DNA of 64,000 nt from Notospermus geniculatus (Eukaryota > Nemertea > Pilidiophora > Heteronemertea > Lineidae), in the NCBI GenBank assembly GCA_002633025.1, contig NMRB01000361.1, positions 163,764 through 227,763 of the forward strand. Reading direction: 5' to 3'. This document shows, one piece after another, positions 1-15,300 of this stretch; position 1 is the first letter of the stretch; every line of letters starts with the position of its first letter. Under the pieces are notes generated by a model. The model was given only the letters and a program-made list of their open reading frames with translations. It did no database searches and was not told where the DNA came from. Made by a program: the position numbers and the translations under genes.

Positions 1-180
1 AGACGGCAAGTTTCTGACCATGCTGGAAGAGAGGTCAGGGTCATTTGAAGGTCATCCCATGACTGAACAGGTCATTTTCAAGGTCATCCCACATGTGGAT
101 GGATCATTTCAAGGTCATCCCATATCTGAATGGGTCATTTCAAACTCAAACTTGAACTTTTTCTTTAGAGTGAAACCTAC

Positions 181-378
181 CGAGATCTGGGAGGTAAAAC
201 ACAGCTTAATGATGTCCTTCACCTTGGGCTCCTGGACTAGTAGGCTGAGAGCAAAGGTGCGCTGCTCCACTGGTGACTCTAACGACATCATGTGGACAAA
301 CAAACGACTGAACTGAACGCGGAGGACGTCCTTGCTTTGCCAGGTAAGGCTCTTCCAATATGTTTTCTGTTTCTTATC
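181..378 (-). CDS. LYST: LYST exon 31 (last exon in window)
   Basis: Sixty-six codons, DKKQKTYWKSLTWQSKDVLR then VQFSRLFVHMMSLESPVEQR and IIKLCFTSQIS. It matches vertebrate [20 protein letters not shown]. Acceptor TTTCAG, donor GTAGGT. The next exons toward PH-BEACH-WD40 are left of the window. Confidence 0.9.
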
Positions 379-3300
379 CTGAAAACAAGACAAACAGGTT
401 GTACTTCGATTTTTGATTTTCTTCAAGTTTTCCCCGAAGTGTGGGGGCAATACCCCCCCCCCCCACCTCCAACACACATGAACCAGGGACATCAGTACCG
501 AAACTGTTGCAACTGCAGGCTTTGTATTTTAAGGCGAGCTAAAAAGTGCATGCACCTTGCAAACAATAGAAATTCTATTGTTTGCAAGGCGCATGCACTT
601 TTTAGCTCGCCTTAAAATACAAGGCCTGCAACTGAACACAGCATCCAGAGATCGGAAAACATGTTCATGCTAAATGAAACCAAAAAGTTAAAATCGTACC
701 ATGCCATCAATAATGGCCCTCATGAGGAACTCCAGGAAGAATTGTGAGAACTGATAGTGATACATCAGTGAGTCATCATAGTCTGTCTTCTTGCCGAGGT
801 GGTGTCCATGTAAGGTTGGCGGGGTGGTCATGTGATCTGAAAGAATGAAGGAATTCTGTGAAAATATGGACCACTTATCTGCCTGGAATGACTGCACTAA
901 TGAGGTATTTTCGCAAGACTCTACAGAAAATGCCCCAGAAAAGACAGCTCTTTACACTTACCAGCAAACAAGATCCAGTCGACAGCCAAGGCCACCACTT
1001 TCTTGGTGCGATCCAGCAACTCACTCGAGCCAATCTTGCCTTCCTTCTTCTTAAACGCCCTCTGTTGGAGGCTAGCCAAAAGACTCATGTCGAGGATTGA
1101 TGATCGCCGACGGGCTGGATCTAAACACAAGGAACGGTTGCGAACTGGGATCGTTGGCATCAAACTTATCTCCATCTCCTCAAACGATCCGCTGGAGCTC
1201 TCCTCCTCGCTGAAGTCCTCGAACGTCGTCAGTTTGGTAATGTGTGTCAGTTTTGGGATTCTAAGAAGTTCTCTCATGGAAGTGGTATGTTTTGGAGGTG
1301 GCGACGGTTGCACTACAGGGTCATAGATTAGACAGGTGTAGAGAGATATAAAGGAGAGCTATTACATCCAACACTGCTGTACCAATTCTGTCATCTGGGC
1401 ACTGTGCCTATCAAATGCCCAAAAGAGACCGCATGACATCAAGAATCTTGACTTGTGTCCGACACCGAACTCGAGTCGAAACCCCCCAGATTTTGATGTG
1501 AGACCCGTAGACACCCTCAGAGACTGGGAAGCCAGATCTAGACACACCAGTACAGATACTAGGGCCAGTAGACAAAGAATTACCCGGTACCCAGAAATTT
1601 CCACACTTTTGACAGTTTTTTTTGGAAGAAACTTACTACCCGGTATCTTTTGCAAAACACCTAAGGTTTCTGATCCTAATGAAGTACAGGCACTGGAGGT
1701 TTGATATCAAGATGCATTCAAAAAATTGTGTCCAAAAAAGTTTAGTCATTCAGAGCAGCCATCGTTAAATGCAACAAGCTTATAGTGTATGGGCCCTATT
1801 TAAAAAGGGTGTTTAAGACTTAGACGCGTGTAACTTCGTCAAATGCATGGTGGAAGTGTGTGCATTTAGTGCCAGTGAAGTACATGCGTCTAAGTCTTAA
1901 CTGCGCGATGATCGCCCTTTTTGAATATGGCCCTATAAGTTTAAGGTTGAAAATAAATAGAAGCAGGAGGAATGAACGTGTCTGGATGCAAAAAATTCAG
2001 CTGAGGTTTAGGTTATGGCATTTATTATTAGTATCCTGATGATAGCTTTATGTGTCAGGTAGGAAATGGGGACCAGAAGCTGATCAAACCTGCCAAAAAG
2101 CATAACCCTCCTTCTATCACCAGAGGTCCAACTGAAGTTTAAATCCATACCATGAGAGAAGATATGAGGACGTGTTTCCAGTTAACAACTCTAGAGGACT
2201 AAAAGGTGATTATGTGGACTCTGCTTACAGTAGATAGAAGACCCTCCACACAATAAAGAGAGACTTGGTCTGAGGAAAAGCCAGGAATTACACCTTCGTA
2301 ACTGATATTTTTTTCAAAGGAACGGGCCAAGTTCGACATGTTGTCAGTTTGAAATCTGAGGATTTCATGGCTTCGGTTACAAAGCAGGTTCATGATAGCT
2401 TGACAACCATCAAAGCAGCAGGTGGACTTAACCTTTAAGGCAAATTTGTGGACCTGCTTTGGAGTCAAGGTACCTTGCGTGAGGAGAAGAGCTGGTAGGA
2501 ACTTGAGGAGATGCTGTAAGTTTGGCTGGTGATGGCATGAATTGCTGGAACGGTAAACTCGTATTTACAGCATGTATTCAGTAGGGTAAAGGACTGAATG
2601 CGATCAAAGTTGACTTTATCCCGCATGAGAGGACTCATGCATAATTCAGTTGGTAAATTTATGAAATGATGATTACCAGTACTTAAAGTATTCCATGGTG
2701 CAAATTACCATACATGAATTTAAGACATGAGTGAAACATCAAGTACAAGAAGTTTAATAATGTTACATCTGTAAACACTTGTCAAACAAGATGACTTTAA
2801 GAAGAAATATCTAAAAGAAGCATAATATTCTGTTAGGCGATCATTTTTTTATACCTTGGTCCTCGGGCCAGCCGCTCGGAAAACGTCAAGAAAAAAAATA
2901 AAGATAAATATTTATTTTCAGCCTGTCCTCGGGCCCTCCGCTCTGCAAAATACACCAAATAGAATAAAAATAAAATTTTATTTTTATATTTTTTCCGCCC
3001 ACCGCCTTGAAATTGACCCACGGGTTTTTATTTTTTTCCTACCGCCGCTCTCATATGACCCCAATTTCTGAAATAAATTTCGTGATGCCTATGTTCAAAT
3101 CCTTTAAACACACTTTGTGAAATTGGCCCTAAATGTTTTTCAGTGATGTCTTTTTAAAGCTTTAATATCAGTTTGAATGATACATGTACCAGGATAATTC
3201 TGTCTGTTTAAGTTGTAATTCATAATCGCAAGGTTGACCATTTTTATTTTTTTCCAAAATAAAAATTTATTTTCATTAAAAATATTTAATTTTTTTCTAC

Positions 3301-6300
3301 CCTCCTCTTCAAAAGTAAAGTCATAAACAGTGCGAGGACTTGAAAAATATTGAAAAATAATTTTTTTTAAAAAATTTTTTCCCGCCCTCCTCTCTGTCAG
3401 GTCTGTCCAAAAAGCCCGAGGACCAAGGTATAAAAAAATGATCGCCTTAGTTCAGCAAATCACTGATGTTAATCAGCAACATATCAAACAAAACAGGATA
3501 CTACCTACATGTACGTAGTTCACTGTGAAATGCAGGGAGAATGGGAATCACCACAGACTGACAGCTGTGCAAGCCAAGCTTCAGCTTTGTAAGTCATGTG
3601 GAATCACTGTAGTACTGTACATGATGAAATGGAACAGACACCAGGTAGATGGCATGTGGATATCTTGCAGATGCCATGTGGATATCATCAAAAATAGATC
3701 TATTTTTGATATCATGCAGATGGCCTGGTATGTGGATATCATGCAGATGGCATGTGCATTCATACAGACGGTGTAGCATGCAGGTATAATGCAGATGGCA
3801 AGTGGATATCCTGCAGATGGCATATGGATGGCAAAGGCAAGCAGATGGCAAGTGGATATCTTGCAGATGGCATGTGGATATCATGCAGATGGCATGCAGA
3901 CGAAATTGATATTAGAGAGAACATCATCAAATGCTCACAACCATGTGAGGTGTAAACAGAACAGAACATGGTGATACTGAAGCAGACAAGAACTGAAGAC
4001 AGAGTGGCAGAAAACAGACTTGCACAGATAACATTAACACGAATGTTTACCATTGAGATGGAAGAATTCTATGCAGTTAGTAATATCTACAAATGAAAGC
4101 AACGAGTTGAATACTACACAGCAAATTATCACAATAGTTCTTGTGCAGATGAATAATAATCACAGAATAATCTGCCATTTCTTGATGTCAAATGATGTCA
4201 TCGACCCATGTGATGCACTTTGTTGTTGGCACAAGTGGAATGTGTGTGACTTCAACCATGACGTGATGTACACGTGGCACACTTTGGCGTCGACGTCAGC
4301 ATGGTGGACCACCGGTCAAAAGTGACGTCACAATGAGCCACTCCACAAGCTCTATGTCAGGTGTAGGCAGATACGGGCTGGTGTGAATAGTCTAGTCAAT
4401 GCTTTTACTTCAGTTTTGTATATGGCCATCCATTTCATTTGTCCAGCAGAATGGAAGTAAAAGCATTTACTAGTTTTTATTCATGTTACCTGATTTGTCA
4501 ATGTTCTTTCTAGGTCTATCGACCTTTCAGTCAACTTGGCCCAAAGCCGTGGTGAACATGAAGACAGATGCAGTGATTACACCAGTCATGCATAAACAGC
4601 TCTAGCACTATCAAGATCTAACTTGGATGCAGCAGGCTCACAGAAATCGCAGTCGATTATGACAAAATCACTCACCAGGGGGCACATATGTACTCCTTCT
4701 CTTCGTGGTATAATTGTCCTGGGGTTTCTCGGCTTTGTCACAGATGGCGTCAATGACAGCTTGCAGGATCTGACACTGGATACAGCGGATGTGAAGCACA
4801 GGTATGGAATGCTCACCTGGAAACAAGAAGTTCATCACCTCTAAGGCATGATCATTCACAACTGAGTAGGCCTACAACTACTGACTTCATTCCACACTGC
4901 AACTTTCATAAGATTAACGCAGCATACTTGTGACCCACTTCAACAACAGCAGGCGCTTGTCGCAGGTGATCATCATTGGTCATCAGTTTACTCAACTATT
5001 ATCACTGCTGTCCACTACTATTGTCAACCTGTAGAGACGTACATTTCAGCTACAGGTATTATGTTGTACGGCCATTAATCCTTTCCTCAGTTGCCACATG
5101 TGCCTACTTTTGCTAGATCGGGTCACATATGGGAAACACCCTGTTGAATATCACAAAGGCTCATCTACATCAACTTCTCTCTATGTCCAACTGATCCTCA
5201 ACCTCACTTACCATACTTGTCCCTCTCCGTCTTCTCAAGGGTACTCAACATCACCAAGATATCCTCAAACAATTGATAATGGCTGATGCCATTAAGACTG
5301 AAAATACAGAGGGAATATCTGCAGCCTTCCTCTCAGCAAAATGATCCAAAGTCAATGGGGAAGATGCAACACAATAGGTGATGCTTGCTGCGAGCACAAC
5401 ACCTCAGCAAAACAACGCAATGATGTCATGTAATGACGTCCTTTATGACGTCTACCAAAACCCGTATTGTAATGGGGATGGGCTGTTGCAACTGTATTAC
5501 CATTTGAACTTGGACTACCCGGTATTAACTTACAAACAACACAGAAGAGAAAACTGCGTTATTAAGTGACTTACGTGAATTCCCTGACAGCAATCATTGA
5601 GAAAAGATGCTCCAAGTCACCGAATAGAATCTGCTGGGGCTCTTCAGGGGTCGTTGGGATGGCAGTGCTGAAAGAGGAACAAGCTGAATCAAATAGCAGG
5701 CATCAGGTTGAAACAACTCTTCAGTGTACCATCATTAATAGCAGTCAAACTGTCATCTCTTTCCCACCCAACAGTTCCCTTCACTACACTTTTCATCCAT
5801 TACCATAACACATCTGAATGTCTTACCCTTCGTCCAAAGCATCTACGGCCACAATGGTATTACATAAGGCTTCTAGCAGACCATTTTCTAACATCACAGG
5901 GGCAATGGAGGGAATGCATTCAAACATCTGCAACAAGAAGAAGACATGATATCGAATAGTGAAGCGAGTTCCCTGGAAAAGTAGATTCATCCAGAAAGTT
6001 TGATCAAAATCAAATACCAAAGAAACTCAAAGGCATGACAACCACAGGCTCAAAATGGGCTGATTGACTAAAAAATTCCTACGCCACAACTCTTTTTACC
6101 TTACTGAACAAAATAATTCAATCTGTAAGTTCAACAATGTCAAGGAATATGGAGTCATACCTGACTGATGATACACATGGTGTTGTGAGCCAGCATGTCA
6201 TCGTGGACTGTCTTGGGTAACAAGGAGAGGAGAAGCACCAATGATTTCTGCTGTAGAGGTGACATCTTACCAATCAGACTGGGGTCAATGCTGAAAGGAG

Positions 6301-9300
6301 ACAGAGAGTGTAAGTTCATTAATGTCGGTTCTGAAAGTAATTGTGGGCAAAATTGTGTAGTCATCTACCCCCTGGTTTGAGCAGACAGTATCTTCTGTTC
6401 AAATTTCCTAGAAGCTTGGGAAATGCATTTGAAAGAATTTGAAGAAACATTCTTCAGTTGATTGATAGGACCAAACTTCCTTCAAATATTTTTCAATCTA
6501 TACCACGGGATTTGAGAAAACTTTGACAAAAGATGTTGTCTGCTTGACTCTGGTAATAGATGAGTTAAATCATCAGTAATTGGGCCACTTCAACAGTGTG
6601 GTGTTTCTTGTGCACATCTCCAGTAGTCTACAGGTACTCACTCCTCTTCAAGTCCATGGTGCTGGCCGAAGGTTATCAGCAAGCAGGCTTCGATCAGTGG
6701 TCGTGTGGCTGAATGTTGGTGAAGCTGACTCGCAAGGAGGTGAAAGCCGTGGATGTTGTTGAACGTGGAGATGATACCATTTGCAGAGCAGTGGAAGATG
6801 GCATCAAGAAGCTGAAATTGACACGATCAGGAAATCAGATTAAAGTGAACAAAGACCAAGGAATCAGATAAATGGACAAGACGAGAAAAGGGTGAAGACC
6901 TCATGAAGAAGTGACAGTTCTCAGTTTTCTGCTCACCCTGATGACAGCTGTCCTTATATCACTTGACCCATGATGAGCAAGAACGACCAACACCTCAGGC
7001 TTTATGACATTTCCTAACACAAGTTTCTGCATCGTGTCTGGCAGATTGATGACGACATCTCGGAGAAGATGAAGAAGGCCTGAAATCATAGAAACTAGGC
7101 ACTGAATCCCAGTGGAACTTCCTTGTAAAGATTAGGAGAAATTGTGCATGACAACTATGTGACCCACTTTAGAACAGCAAAAGCAGGTGCTTGTTGCATG
7201 AGATCATCATTGGTCATCAGTTTATTCAATTCTTATCACTGTCCTCCACCACTATTGTAAACACACATAGTGATATTCATTTCAGCTACTGTGTTGCGTG
7301 CGACAAAGCTATCCTTTGCTGGAGTAGGTCTTGTATGAAGAAATGCCTGCGGTATCTCTGACAAAAGGTTTGGCCAACTGATCCCTGATCACAAATGCTA
7401 AAACCTTTCCTACTCACCTGTACAAACTCGTACCAGTCCTTTTTCCATCTCTTCAATATTATCTTCCATTGACTGAGACGTCTGTAGACTAACAGGAACA
7501 CTCTTCATGGTTGTAGAATCCACGAACATCTCCCAGTCTTCAGATTTAGTCGGGCTGACGACGGGCATATCCTGCGATTCGACTGGCAAGTCAACTACAA
7601 CATGTGGCACGGTTATTACATCCGACACCGACACCGAGACAAAATCATCCTTTTGCAATGAACCGAAATGTGCCTCATGCCATCTCAGAGGAGAGAGTTG
7701 TGGCATAGCATCATTTTCAAGAGTTTGTTGTTTCATTTTGATGAAAACAGTTCCAGACTTCTGTTTGTCTGATATATCTGTCGATGATGCGCTTGAACTT
7801 GAACGTGATCCAGCCTCTTGTGAAGAAGTCACACTCGGACTAGCATTGCTCCCCCCAAGGACTGGTATTTCCATCAACCTTGCTCCTTTTTGATTTGTAT
7901 ACGAGTCTAAAGCGTCCATCAGTGTGGCACCAGTGGCCTCCCCCGGTCGAGGTCTAGCCCGAGGAAGGTTTGCCATGCTATCTGAACTCCCAGTCTCTGA
8001 TGAAGTCATTCTGAAATGGTCTTCTTTTACATGTAATGGCATAGAATTCGTCGGATCAGCTTCTGGACTTGATATAACTATGTAAGGATCAGACGCCCCC
8101 TGGTGTAAAGCAACTTTAGAGGTGCCACGAATATTCAGAGTTTTTGACTGATCATCTTCTGATGCAGCATCTCTTGCAAACTGCTCAAAGGCCGGGAATG
8201 TTTTGTTTCTTCTCTTCATCAATGCTGGACTGGTGGGTGCACTTCTGCTCTTGTGTTGTTCTGAAACGGAGAGACTCTTGTTGACATTCGGGGTATTTAA
8301 CGCTTGTTTCTACCTGCACATCTATCTTTCCTTGCCTGCCGCACAGAGAAACAAAATTTCAGCTGGTAAAGAATTGAAATCTGGTAGCTGCGTGTGACAA
8401 ACAAGACGCCTACCGGTACACAAACCGCGCCCCACATCATATCACCTTACCTTCAGGGACAGAAAGTGCACTACGATACCGAAGAAGTTTGTCCCTGAGT
8501 TTGACTGGCGTACTCGTTGAGACAGGAAGAGAGGTCGTAAAATCTCTCATCTTATCGTTTAACTTGTCCAAGGATGCATCAGCTGAAATCAAGCGAATAC
8601 AATGACAATGTTGGATCTACAACTTATGGCACCAAATTGCTCTGTAGAGCCTTGCATGTTTGACTTGAGGATACAACAAAAAAGTTTTGGCAGCTACCTA
8701 CCCCACTTTGTATTGAAATAAAACGTGTCTGTGGTGTGGAAGACATAAGTACTGGCTGCAGGATGGACAAGGAGGAGAAAATCACAGAGTGTAACAAGAT
8801 GGTTCATTTCTGGTGGGGAGCCCAACATGCTCTGAATGAGTCGAACGATGCAGTCACAGATAGGGAGAGGCAGGGATGGGTAGGCCTCTTGGATTCTCTC
8901 CTATAAAATATATGGTAAAAGAAAGAGTTGATTAGTGAGTTTTGTCCATTCACTCTGAAGACCAATAACACAAACTGACTCCTAAAATCAGCCTGTTGGT
9001 ATAGAGGTTCTTCACTGATGTCACAACGGTCAGGTGACTGCAAAGAATCGGCCATGTTGGCCGTCAAATGGGGCAATGACATCAAAACTGTCACGTCATG
9101 ATATTCTGACATCACAATCTCTGTGTTGATGCTGTGTTCATGCCATAACGTCGCTTGACATTTTGACGGCCAATATGGCGGCATCGTGCTGTCATGGAAA
9201 TGTTACGTCCCGTGAAGAACCTCTATTGACTCTTGAACTCACCTGACAAATCAACAGCAGCAGGTCGATCAGATTAATCGACTGCAACTGACGCAGGTTG

Positions 9301-12300
9301 AAGTCACGATTTGGATGATCCTCTCGAATCAGCATCTCAAATACTTCCAATCCTCGCTGCCAGATGGCGGTGTCGACATTCTCCCATATCTTCCACGCCA
9401 TGAAAACATGGACGATGATTTCCGTATCCTGGATGAGCGCCTCACTTTCTGACAGCATGTCATAATTGTCTGTGGTTTCGTTGTAGACCAGTGTTGGTTC
9501 GCTGATGCACGCGTCCAACAGAACCTGGGGAGAAGAAAAGCATTTGGCTTGTTGATGATGAAGTTGTATGATGATGTAACCAAGCTGAAAGTCTTTATTA
9601 CCAGGGTCAGAAGTACCAGGTGCAGAGAGGAAGGGTAAAGACAGGGTCAGATCTCAGTGGAATGAATTTGATGGCCTTGATGCCACCAGGGCATGCCATC
9701 GACTCCTCCATTTAAGCAGTCTTGACATCGATGTTTGAGACCTCTGCTTTTGTTTTAAGCCACTGAAATGCAAGGCCACAAGTCTGGAAACGTATAAGTG
9801 AGCCCTCTTATTGATCCTTGTAGGCACTGATCTCAGCGTCTTCGACACACCCTGTGAGTCTGAGAGAAACTGAAGAACTCCTCACCTTCAGAGTCTGAAA
9901 TCCGATACGACAATTTGGAGTTGATAAACCCTTCTTCAGCAGGGCATATCCGTTAATATCTTGGAACTCTTTCGCATAGTTCTGGTTGTACTGGATAAGA
10001 CTGAAGAGAACTTTCAATGCTTTAGCCTGGTAGCTTTCATCTTCAAACTTCTCAACAATCTGTAGAGAGAACGTGTTGCTTTCATGAGGGTTTATGATTG
10101 GTACGGTACATATGAGCCAGAGGTACACAGGGGCGGATCGAGGATTTGGGGAAAGAGGGGGTGCCCTGTGCTGGAAACATTGAAATCTGTGGTGAATTTC
10201 AATTACTTGCTCCAAATTCCATAATTTCCAGTCAATTTTACAGATTTGTTGGCCAAAGGTGGAGGCGGGCAGCCGGGACTCTCATATAGATGATGATGAT
10301 GATGAAATATGGCCTACTTACCCTTGCATACAAGAACAGAAATACCCCTATGCCACCAATTTCATCAATGGCACCATTCAGTCCTTTATGCATTTGAGGG
10401 ATAATATTGGCCGTGGTTCCAACGCTCATCACTTCTGGTTGCTGATGTAGCAGCAGGTTGGTCGTTGGTGGTTTGGAAACCTTCAGGATCTGAGCAACTT
10501 GCATTTTGGTAGCTTCCTTTAGGAGTGGCTTGGATGTGGAATCCTTGTAAAGGTTGAACGTGCCATGATGGCTCGGTGTGTAGGTCAGGACAAGACTCTC
10601 CTGGAAATAGAAAGTCAAGAATTTGGAATTTATCAATGAGGAGGATCCACAATGGCGTATGGCTTGGGTCCCTGACTAGTAGTCTGAATGTTCCAGGTCT
10701 GCCCCACTGTCAGCCTGAGACTGGCAAAGTCTCTTTGCCTACCCACCCAGGCGTTAAGGGAATCCAGTCCTAGCTAGCAGAGATGGTTTATGTACCAGTA
10801 AATGCAGTCATGTGTGTTTTGTAGCAGTCGGACTGTAATACTTCCCAGGAAATGGAGCATCACCTGTACCATAAAAGGCCAGACAGGATGTGGCTTCACT
10901 CAGTAAGGAAACTGAAACTCTCCCAACAGCAGAATACTTACTCTGAGATTCTGCAGGTTAACACTCTGAGTGCCTGTCAGCATCTCATAGACGAGGTCAG
11001 TCCTAAGAAGTTGCTCCGTGATGAAGAACTTGTAGACTGGATTCTGGACAGCGCTGTCACATAGACCGATGGTACTGCAGTCTGGTCCCAGAGTATAGAT
11101 GTGGAAGACGGCTTCTTTGGTCAGGGAACAACCTAATGGTTGAAAGGATTGATTAGATAAAACATAATCTACATGAGGATGTTGCATTTCAACACTTCAA
11201 TCAAGTACATTTCCTCAAGAACACTCCGTTCTTCTAATACAGTGGAACCTGTCTAATAAGGACACCTGATGAGGACTGTCCAGTGCTGTCCTTAATTGAG
11301 AGGTGTCCTGCCCAGTGCAAAGGTCAAAATGAATAGAAGCAACCAGTTTAGGACCGTATTTTGGTGTCCTTAATAGAGAGGTGTCCTGCTGACAGAGGTA
11401 TCTGCTAAGGGAGGTTCTACTGTGGCGTCAAACTGTTAAATAATCAATGACAGCAGTTCAAAGCTATGGTGACACAGATTTTTCAGTAGCTGTGTGCCAA
11501 AGCTTTGAAAAATTTGCCTGTTTGGTTTGCATCTTCACCTAATATTGATACTTTTATGGCTTCTCTGAACTTCTCTTTCAGCGGCCTATTACAGCAGCTG
11601 CTGGATAGCATGCTACAGTACATGTAGAATCTTTCTTAGCGAAGTGGACACCTCTGCCAGGAGAACACCTCTCTATCAAGGACACCAAATTTCAGTCCCA
11701 AACAGGTCATTTCTGTTCATTTTGACCTCTGCAGTCAGGACACCTCTCAATGAAGGACACCATCTGTCAGTTCTGAAGTGTCCTTAATAAAGAGGTTTCA
11801 CTGCATGGACTATGGGATGGAGAAGAGATGTTACCAGTAATCACAAACTGAACTGGGAATGATCCGCCCCAATAAACAGACAGTTTCGAGGAAAATGGCT
11901 GCCCTATTGTGATATGGCATTTGTTTTGGCTTTTTTGCAAACACGTGTACTTTTGGCAAAGTTCCATCTCCAAAATTAGCCAAAATATTCACACCAATTG
12001 TCTGATACATGCATAACTCTGTTCATGGAAGTGAAATCTGCATTCAGGTCCAGAAACCACATTTTTATTTGAGAGAAATATGGCCGTAAATATTTGTGAA
12101 CAAATGGGCGCCATTTCCTCGAAATTGTCAATGGGGACAGCCCACTTTACCTTTGAATATCATGACATTTCCAAGTTGACACCACGGCGAGTTCTGCATG
12201 ATGACCTCTGACCTTGGAAGACGATGGCCAATGAGAACAGACAAACTGGTCGGTGAAATCTGCATAACGGGGTACTCAAGGATGACAGTTCGCTGTTGGT

Positions 12301-15300
12301 AGCCATTCAGAGTCAGGTTTACCTATAAAAGAGACAATTGAGACAGATTAAGTCTTTGCTAGTACTCGGTGTTGGTTAATACCTAAACAAATGTAATTGA
12401 TGTAGATGAAGTCTTCAGTGAGTATACCTGGAGAACTGGTAATTCAGATAGATAAAGTCTTTAGTGGGTATTTGATGTCAAGTTTACTAGGACAACTGGT
12501 ATTGGTAATTTAGATAGAGAACGAGTCTTCAGTAGCCAATCCGAGTCAGGTTACCTTGACAATGGGTAATAGGCCTAAAGATAGATAAAGTCTTTAGTGG
12601 GTATTCAGTTTCAAAGAATCATATCTTCTGTGAAACTGGAAGTAGTTTCAATCAAATAATTTATACATGTCGTCCAGATACCAAATCATGGCGCCCAGGG
12701 GCCACATTTCCCCCATGGTATGGTACCCTATAGCCCTGCACACTGGGTTTAAATTGTCAATTGCACAAGCTTTAAAAAAAATGATATGAAATTCATTGCG
12801 GCAAGACATAAGAAATCAATAAAATAAAAAAAAACTTTTATATGTGTACATTATGATGGTGAATATAAGGCCTACAATCATGTCATCAGGATATGACTCA
12901 TGTCATATATCTAAAAATTTAACAAGTAGATTCGGTGATTCTACATCCAGAGCAATGGATATAATCATGTGACAGCAGGAGTCAATAAACTACTGTTTCT
13001 CAATCAATGTTGAACACGGTCTGGCTGACTGCACGGTAGAAGGTATGGTAATATCTCCTCCCATTACATGAGATGTGTGCACGCTTGCAATGTGGTGTGT
13101 GGCTTTCACCTCGCTCAATCCCCTCCGTTATCCCGGTACTCTATGTTCAGAGATTCAGTGCTTGAAAAGTTCAGTTGTTCAATGGTAGCCGTTTGGCTAA
13201 ATGTCTACAAATTTTTATAGCCAAATATCTATGATTGATAGAAAGGACTTATGGCGATTAAAATGGTGAAAATCAAGGAATTTTTGTAGCCAAATGGTGA
13301 AGTTGACAAAAGCCTTTATAGCCAAATGGGAAAATCCTGTTGCCAATGGTGATGAAAACAGCTACTTTTCGAGCCCTGGATATGATGGCATATCTTTTTG
13401 TGATTTCAAATTAAAGGTTACTGGTATTACTATTGCAACACCTGTATCTCTATGTGTGTTTTCAGGATATGTCCCCGTGAAGATGCCGATGCTGACATTG
13501 CTTATCGTTGCCAAATCCCATTGGGATGGAGCTTTTTGTTACCTCGGATACAACCCAGCCACGCGAAGAATTGAAAGACCTGTTTTCATGAAAGCAGGAT
13601 CCACAGGGTCTGAAGTTGGTCCTCTCCCAAGGACTTTTCAGTTGTCTGTAGGATACTGGTACATATTCACCCTGAATGACTGGCCAAGACACTACCAGCC
13701 AACATTTCCACATTTCAATAATGATCGACTGGTTGGACCTTTTATAGGAACGATAAATTCATTGTTGCCGGGGACGCCGTTTTATGAGATTCTGTATCCC
13801 CTTGCACAACGTACAATACATCATATTTTCCACCCGTCCTACATCCGTGACAAAAAATATGTCATTGGGGGAACAAATTGTCTATCCATTGGGATACTCC
13901 ACTGCAGGAAATACCAGCTGAGTACTTATGAACAACGCGGAAAAATAAGGATCGTCATAAGAGACATATGGACAGACATAGATTATGACTTTCCTTATAC
14001 AGGTGAAGAATCACCTGCAGTTGTCAAGGATTTCATCAATGACTTTTACCACATCAGTCGCCCATATGAACCAATTCTTGTGGTCTTCAGTATGGGTAGG
14101 CCCTTCAGTGGTTACCCTGACAATCCGTTTAATCCACCACGATGTTACATTTTGGTTGTTGGCATCATCAGACAGTGAAAGGACATTTAATCATCACAGA
14201 GTAAGGACATTTCCTTGAGACACATTATTCATGACGTTGTAGGGACATTTCTTTGGACCATTTATCCATCATGAGACTGAAGGGGCACTTATTCAGACCA
14301 CTTGATTCATGAAAGTGAAAGGACACGGGGCCACTTGATTCATGAAAGTGAAAGGACACGGGGCTACTTGATTCATGAAANTGGAATTCCACATCGAGAT
14401 GTAGAATTCTGCAACCTGGGTGTTCTTTCGTAATGGAAAATGCATAGAGATTCACACAACCTGAATTTCAAAAAGAACTGTGATAACTTTTGGTCTGAAT
14501 GGTCCCTGTGGACCCCAAAACAAGCAACGAAAATTTCATTGCACAGAACTTGTCCAGTAAAATTTTATAGCTGATTACTTGTTTACACAGCAAACTGTAG
14601 TACATTTGGTGTGTACATTTGAGTATTTTTAGTAGAAATTTCAGTATATTTTCGGATTGCACAACAGGATTTTTTTTTCCTTGACCAGAAATTTAGTTTG
14701 CAGTTCCAGAGAACCTATGGTGATGAGTAGAGCCCTCCTGTCTAAGAATCGCAGCCCCAATGACCAGGGTTGTGGAATTCAGCAACTGAAAGTTGCAGAA
14801 TTCCACATCATGTCTGGCAGGATCCACAGGGTCTGAAGTTGGTCCTCTCCCAAGGACTTTTCAGTTGTCTGTAGGATACTGGTACATATTCACCCTGAAT
14901 GACTGGCCAAGGCACTACCAGCCAAAACGACCACATTTCAAAAATGATCGGCTGGTTGGACCTGAAATACGAAGGATAAATTCACAGTTGCCGTGGAAGA
15001 CGGTTTACATCTATGAGATTCTATATCCCCTTGCTGAACGGACGATAAATCATATTTTCCACCCCTCCTGTGTCTTTGGCAAAAAATATGTCATTGGGGG
15101 AACGAACTGTCCATCCGTCGGGATACTCCACTGCAGGAAAGACCAGCTGAGTACTTACCAAACGCATAGAAGACCAAGGATCATCATACGAGAGATACGG
15201 ACAAATCAAGTTTATGACTTTCCTTATACAGGTGAAAATCCAGCTGCAGTCAAGGATTTCATCAATAGTGACTTTTGCCACATCAGTCGCAAAGATGAAC

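Noticed and set aside
3525-3955. Overlapping frames on both strands with DIMQMA or HLQDIHMPSA repeats
   Set aside because: Translation of the 22-base minisatellite.
7507-7893. 128-codon plus-strand frame
   Set aside because: Lies antisense to LYST exon 21 and reflects its low-complexity composition.
13294-13482. Upstream extension of the gene 1 reading frame
   Set aside because: It crosses a TTTTCAG acceptor conserved in the other A-type genes, so it is intron sequence.
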